From an uncultured Methanobrevibacter sp. (GTDB lineage: Archaea > Methanobacteriota > Methanobacteria > Methanobacteriales > Methanobacteriaceae): a stretch of DNA of 7,702 nucleotides. Location of the stretch: contig CACZNW010000175.1 in NCBI GenBank assembly GCA_902782595.1, positions 1-7,702 on the forward strand. The letters are read 5' to 3'. Of the stretch, positions 4,734-7,702 are shown piece by piece. The position numbers and the translations under genes were made by a program. The number at the start of each line of letters is the position of its first letter. Position 1 is the first letter of the stretch. The notes beneath the pieces are model-generated. The model had not been told where the DNA came from. It ran no database searches and saw only the letters and a list, made by a program, of their open reading frames with translations.

Positions 4734-6608
4734 ATGAGTGGAAGAGACATCAACAATATTTTTGAAATAATGAAAAAAGATTTTAAGTCTGCATTCACCA
4801 ATCCAATTATAGTGGTTGTGCTGATTGCTCTTATTATCTTACCTTCCCTTTACGCTCTAATAAATATTAAGGCATGTTGGGATCCTTATGAAAACACGGA
4901 TGATGTCCCGTTTGCTATAGCAAATCTTGATAAAGGTGCTACCTTTGAAGGAACAAAACTGAATGTAGGTAATGAACTTGTTAAGGAACTGAAAAACAAC
5001 ACTGATTTTGACTGGGTTTTTGTCAGTGAAGACGAACTGCGAGAAGGAGTTCATGACGGGAAGTATTATGCTGGAATGGTAATTCCTACGGATTTAACTG
5101 AAAATATCCTTTCAATTACAGGTGAAAATCCCAAAACCGCAGAAATAGATTATGTTGTGAATGTTAAAGCCAATCCGGTTGCAAGCAAACTGGCCGACTC
5201 CGCATCAAATAGAGTTTACAGAGCAATGAATGCAAAAATTGTTGCGTTCATTAATATGGCTGCATATGGAAAATTAGGAGAACTTCAGGAAGGTTTATCC
5301 TCCGGTGCAACCCAACTTTCAGGCGGAGCCTCCCAATTATCAGACGGAGCATCACAGGTATCCTCCGGAGCAGATAAACTCTCATCCGGAGCAGACGATT
5401 TAAACAGTGGTGCAGACAAAGTAAAATCAGGTGCTTCAAAAGTAAACAATGGGGCAGACAAAGTAAAATCAGGAACTAATGCAATTGATGAAGGCGCAAG
5501 TCATATATCCTCATCAGCGGACCAAATCAAATCAGGTTCAGAACAGGTGCAACAAGGTGCTGCAGATATAGAAAGAATAGATACTTCAAAACTGCCAAGT
5601 CCTGCCAAAGAAGTTGCACAAAGTTCAGTTCAACTTGCAAATTCAAGTTCACAACTGGCAGCGGGATCAAGTCAACTTGCCGAAGGTTCCGTGCAGCTTG
5701 CAGGAGGTTCATCAAAATTGGCCAATGGAGCCAGTGATGTTGCCGGTGGAGCCAGTGATGTTGCTAGTGGTGCAAGCAGTGTGGCAGACGGTTCGAATGA
5801 ACTGGCAAAAGGTGCATTGAGTCTTGCAGCAGGTTCAGAACTACTGTCAAACTCAGCTTCACAAGCCCTGTTTTCAGCGGCTTCTGCACTATACACCGCA
5901 TCAGATTCACTGTCCGCAGTAACTGGAGTCAACGAATCCCAAATTGGAGATTATATTTACTCTCCGGTTAAGTTCAATCGTGAAGAGATTTATCCGGTTG
6001 AGCATTACGGATCCAATATATCTCCATTCTACCTTGTTTTATCAATGTGGGTTGGAGCAGTAATTACCTGCGTAATGCTTAAGCCCGGAACAAGTACCGG
6101 TACAAAATATTCTCCATTAGAAATGTACTTTGGTAAATTAGCGATATTTATAATAATGAGTTTACTTCAGGTATCAGTTACACTAATCGGAGCATTTTGG
6201 TTGGGAATTGAAATTCATGACCCTGTGATGTTTATATTCTCGGCAATGCTTGTGTCGGTAATATTTATGGTATTAATATACTCTTTAACATCGGCACTCG
6301 GCCATGTGGGAAAAGGACTGGCTGTGATTATTTTAGTGATACAGATTTCGGGAACCGGAGGAATTTATCCGATAGAAATTATGCATGAATTTTTCCAGGC
6401 CCTATATCCATACCTGCCAATGACTTATGCAATTAATTTAATTAGAGAATCCCAATTAGGATTGGTGTGGTCCAATTATTTATTCTCATTCTCTATTTTA
6501 ATAGGCATAGGTATTGTAACCATTATTATCGCAGTTATTATTAAAGAAAAAGCAGACCAAGCATCCCATTACTTTGAGGAGCGTTTAGAAGAAACAGATT
6601 TGTTTTAA
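4734..6608 (+). CDS. YhgE/Pip-family ABC-2-type membrane protein
   Basis: This 624-aa integral membrane protein has the full YhgE/Pip ('phage infection protein') layout. One N-terminal membrane helix (about 25-45, IIVVVLIALIILPSLYAL) is followed by the diagnostic WDPYENTDDVPFAIANLDKGA (49-69) and an extracytoplasmic domain to about 185. A long Ser/Gly/Ala-rich heptad-repeat stalk covers about 189-375, and an ABC-2-like membrane domain follows with helices near 430-450, 469-490, 498-522, 527-545 and 582-603, then a short charged cytoplasmic tail. In Firmicutes relatives act as phage receptors (Lactococcus Pip) or join export of surface and secreted factors. The role in methanogens is unknown, and no ATPase partner is adjacent. 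The ATG is preceded by GTGAT at 5 nt spacing. The gene is monocistronic, ending in its own hairpin. The family assignment is strong; the substrate is unknown. Confidence 0.9.
   Translation: MSGRDINNIFEIMKKDFKSAFTNPIIVVVLIALIILPSLYALINIKACWDPYENTDDVPFAIANLDKGATFEGTKLNVGNELVKELKNNTDFDWVFVSEDELREGVHDGKYYAGMVIPTDLTENILSITGENPKTAEIDYVVNVKANPVASKLADSASNRVYRAMNAKIVAFINMAAYGKLGELQEGLSSGATQLSGGASQLSDGASQVSSGADKLSSGADDLNSGADKVKSGASKVNNGADKVKSGTNAIDEGASHISSSADQIKSGSEQVQQGAADIERIDTSKLPSPAKEVAQSSVQLANSSSQLAAGSSQLAEGSVQLAGGSSKLANGASDVAGGASDVASGASSVADGSNELAKGALSLAAGSELLSNSASQALFSAASALYTASDSLSAVTGVNESQIGDYIYSPVKFNREEIYPVEHYGSNISPFYLVLSMWVGAVITCVMLKPGTSTGTKYSPLEMYFGKLAIFIIMSLLQVSVTLIGAFWLGIEIHDPVMFIFSAMLVSVIFMVLIYSLTSALGHVGKGLAVIILVIQISGTGGIYPIEIMHEFFQALYPYLPMTYAINLIRESQLGLVWSNYLFSFSILIGIGIVTIIIAVIIKEKADQASHYFEERLEETDLF
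5298..5570 (+). repeat. First heptad-repeat block in the YhgE/Pip protein (13 units of 21 nt)
   Basis: Thirteen consecutive seven-residue units of the form SSGADKL/KSGASKV occupy residues 189-279, with Gly-Ala at the third and fourth positions and a hydrophobic residue at the seventh. Such a pattern gives an elongated helical stalk. The DNA units are diverged from one another, so this is an old expansion kept by selection on the protein. Confidence 0.8.
5625..5855 (+). repeat. Second heptad-repeat block in the YhgE/Pip protein (11 units of 21 nt)
   Basis: Eleven units of the form SSQLAAG/ASDVASG follow a 54-nt break containing the prolines KLPSP. The phase differs from the first block, the glycine now closing the unit. 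Adjacent units share an identical 17-bp piece, GGAGCCAGTGATGTTGC, at 5727-5743 and 5748-5764, exactly 21 bp apart, which suggests a more recent duplication of one heptad. Confidence 0.8.
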
Positions 6609-6610
6609 AT

Positions 6611-6646
6611 GGATTGAAATTATTTCAATCCTTATTTCCAATTTTT
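6611..6646 (+). terminator. Hairpin terminator of the YhgE/Pip gene
   Basis: GGATTGAAAT (6611-6620) pairs perfectly with ATTTCAATCC (6622-6631) across a single central T; in practice the innermost pairs open to make the loop. It starts 2 nt after the stop codon and is followed by T-rich DNA including TTTTT at 6642-6646. Confidence 0.65.
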
Positions 6647-6685
6647 AAAAAAAAAATAGTAATTCTGAGACAGTTATGCCTCAGA
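6647..6685 (-). terminator. Terminator of the mtrA-like gene, possibly bidirectional
   Basis: TCTGAG (6664-6669) and CTCAGA (6680-6685) form a 6-bp stem around the mtrA-like stop codon. On the minus strand a run of ten T (complement of 6647-6656) follows after 7 nt. On the plus strand the same stem is followed by TTTTTTCTTTTTAT, the complement of the lysine-rich C-terminal codons, so it could also catch read-through from the YhgE/Pip gene. Confidence 0.55.
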
Positions 6686-7237
6686 TTTTTTCTTTTTATC
6701 TTTTTTGTCGACGATTACCATTTTTTGCTGTTCTTCATCAACTTCCATGACAATCGGTTCACCTTCCACTGCACCTGGATCTTTTTCTACACATTCATTG
6801 ATTTTTGATTGAACTGCTCCAATATCTTCAGTGTCAATTAAATCAACAATTTCCAATTGATTCTGGAATCTTTCAACCCCTTCAAGAGGGACGTTTTCAA
6901 CGAATGGAATTGCTCCAGTAGCTCCGATGATTTTCTTTTTATCGGGGTCGGCTCCGTTTTCGTGTAATGCTTTGAAACTCTGACCGGTAATGTGGCCCTG
7001 CACTTCAGCACCAGCCAAAATCAAGAATCTAATATTCGGATTAGATATGATGTTTGCTACGACTTTTTCAATACCCAGGTTTTCTGTCTTACACGGTCCT
7101 GCAATAGCCGCTCCTGACAATTCCGCTTCAATGTGGGAAGCCAGGGTAGTTACTGCAACCGGACTTTCGGGATCTCCCACAATATAGTCACCACTGATTA
7201 CAGGCCAACCATCTGCAGGCGCTTTTTTATCAACCAT
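6674..7237 (-). CDS. mtrA: Soluble MtrA homologue (corrinoid subunit of methyl-H4MPT:CoM methyltransferase, without membrane anchor)
   Basis: MtrA carries the cobalamin that shuttles the methyl group from tetrahydromethanopterin to coenzyme M in the Na+-pumping MtrA-H complex. This 187-aa protein has the whole corrinoid-binding domain: the start WPVISGDYIVGDPESPVAV (11-29), AGPCKTENLGIEKVVANI (46-63) and AEVQGHITGQSFKALHENG (77-95), where H82 is the expected cobalt ligand. Canonical MtrA is about 240 aa and ends in a membrane helix; here the protein ends in an acidic/Lys-rich tail (DKKDKKKKSEA) with no hydrophobic segment. No mtrE, D, C, B, F, G or H gene is adjacent. It is therefore best read as a cytoplasmic MtrA paralogue, a type known from Methanothermus, with an unproven role. 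A strong AGGAGG (complement of 7246-7251) lies 8 nt before the ATG. Confidence 0.9.
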   Translation of the reverse strand: MVDKKAPADGWPVISGDYIVGDPESPVAVTTLASHIEAELSGAAIAGPCKTENLGIEKVVANIISNPNIRFLILAGAEVQGHITGQSFKALHENGADPDKKKIIGATGAIPFVENVPLEGVERFQNQLEIVDLIDTEDIGAVQSKINECVEKDPGAVEGEPIVMEVDEEQQKMVIVDKKDKKKKSEA

Positions 7238-7280
7238 ACTTGATTCCTCCTATTGAATAATTGAGTTTATATCGGAAAAC

Positions 7281-7292
7281 ATATTTAAATAT
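7281..7292 (-). promoter_or_regulatory. Candidate TATA box for the mtrA-like gene
   Basis: The palindrome ATATTTAAATAT, preceded on the minus strand by the A-rich TTTCAAA, can serve as BRE plus TATA. Initiation about 25 nt on (near 7260) would give a short leader holding the AGGAGG site. This implies the mtrA-like gene can be transcribed independently of the 96-aa gene upstream. Confidence 0.45.
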
Positions 7293-7302
7293 TTTGAAAT
7301 TT

Positions 7303-7593
7303 TCAATAGTATAACTCTGACGGCTTTCCAATATACTCAAAATCATCCTTATTATTAAGGTACTTAACACCGACAACCTTGCCATCTGGAAATTTTGTAA
7401 CAACACTCATGCCGTCATTAACATCAATAAGAATTAACTTTGTATTTTCCTCACCAACAGTTTCTATTTTGATTATCCCATCGTTTTGAAGAAGTTGAGC
7501 ATCTTCAAAGTCATTGCTGAGGTCTGTTGAATACCAATGTTGCGGCAGTTTAACTCTAATATCAAAACCGTCAAGTAAATCTTTAACATGCAT
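7303..7593 (-). CDS. Uncharacterised 96-aa protein upstream of the mtrA-like gene
   Basis: I do not recognise a family. The protein is small, acidic and soluble, without signal or membrane segments. It has an aromatic-rich centre (KLPQHWYSTDLSNDFEDAQ, 15-33), then alternating strands (IIKIETVGEEN, TKLILIDVNDG, MSVVTKFPDGKVVGVKYL) suggesting a compact beta fold, ending in GKPSELYY. Coding status rests on GAGG (complement of 7602-7605) 8 nt before the ATG, a TATA box on the same strand, and a protein-like composition. It lies 65 nt upstream of the mtrA-like gene in the same direction, so the two may be partly co-transcribed. A shared function is possible but not shown by the sequence. Confidence 0.7.
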   Translation of the reverse strand: MHVKDLLDGFDIRVKLPQHWYSTDLSNDFEDAQLLQNDGIIKIETVGEENTKLILIDVNDGMSVVTKFPDGKVVGVKYLNNKDDFEYIGKPSELYY

Positions 7594-7640
7594 TTTAATA
7601 GCCTCTTTATGATTTCTATATACTCATTTATCTCCAACAG

Positions 7641-7665
7641 TTATAAAGATATTGTAACTTTACAA
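7641..7665 (-). promoter_or_regulatory. Candidate promoter and adjoining inverted repeat for the 96-aa gene
   Basis: On the minus strand TTTATAA (complement of 7641-7647) fits a TATA box about 50 nt before the ATG, giving a leader of about 25 nt. Just upstream of it, TTGTAA-CT-TTACAA (7652-7665) is a perfect 6-bp inverted repeat over the BRE position, suitable for a dimeric regulator. Confidence 0.4.
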
Positions 7666-7702
7666 GGGTGTTAAGTATCTAAACTAAAAAATGTATCTTA
7701 TC

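Noticed and set aside
5298..5855. Tandem 21-nt periodicity considered as a CRISPR-like or satellite array
   Set aside because: The units are contiguous with no spacers, diverged at the DNA level, and in frame with an intact membrane protein.
5672..5932. Antisense open frame of 86 codons rich in Ala, Ser, Pro and Glu
   Set aside because: It is the shadow of the heptad-repeat DNA of the YhgE/Pip gene; the low-complexity composition comes from the repeat and there is no ribosome binding site.
6614..6808. Plus-strand 64-codon frame rich in Phe, Leu and Ile
   Set aside because: It starts inside the terminator hairpin and runs antisense to the Lys-rich end of the mtrA-like gene, which explains its hydrophobic composition.
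6990..7187. Plus-strand 65-codon frame antisense to the mtrA-like gene
   Set aside because: The minus strand encodes a clearly recognisable MtrA domain; this frame has no start signal.
7261..7310. NrpR-type operator (GGAA-N6-TTCC) upstream of the mtrA-like gene
   Set aside because: GGAA occurs at 7274-7277 but no TTCC lies at the required spacing.

Overview
The window looks like a piece of a Methanobacteriales genome, most probably Methanobrevibacter or a close relative. The reasons are low GC with very AT-rich intergenic DNA, an MtrA-family corrinoid protein (a methanogen marker), an archaeal GfcR-type regulator, SD sequences of the GGAGG/GGTGAT type and TTTATA-like archaeal TATA boxes. The genus is inferred from memory of protein families, not from a search.

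Layout: (1) 26-1601, plus strand: a Gfo/Idh/MocA sugar-nucleotide dehydrogenase (TTG start) followed after 10 nt by a GfcR-type HTH-phosphoribosyltransferase regulator (GTG start), probably one operon ending in a hairpin at 1589-1625. (2) 1628-4280, minus strand, convergent with the first operon: a 114-aa protein of unknown function, then a half-length HsdS-like specificity protein, then an HsdM-like protein whose start overlaps the HsdS stop by 4 nt. The HsdM-like protein keeps the overall type I methylase layout, but its SAM-binding motif I and its NPPF catalytic motif are both altered. No HsdR is present. (3) 4281-4733: a divergent, very AT-rich control region with TATA boxes on both strands, short inverted repeats and phased A-tracts. 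(4) 4734-6608, plus strand: a YhgE/Pip-type ABC-2 membrane protein with two blocks of glycine/serine-rich heptad repeats, ending in a hairpin terminator. (5) 6674-7593, minus strand: a small unknown protein (96 aa) followed by a short, soluble MtrA homologue without the C-terminal membrane anchor, away from any mtr operon.

The most unusual items are the HsdS-HsdM pair, which looks like a DNA-recognition complex that has lost methylation chemistry, and the stand-alone soluble MtrA. Functional links between the five blocks are not evident; the window looks like independent transcription units in alternating orientation.
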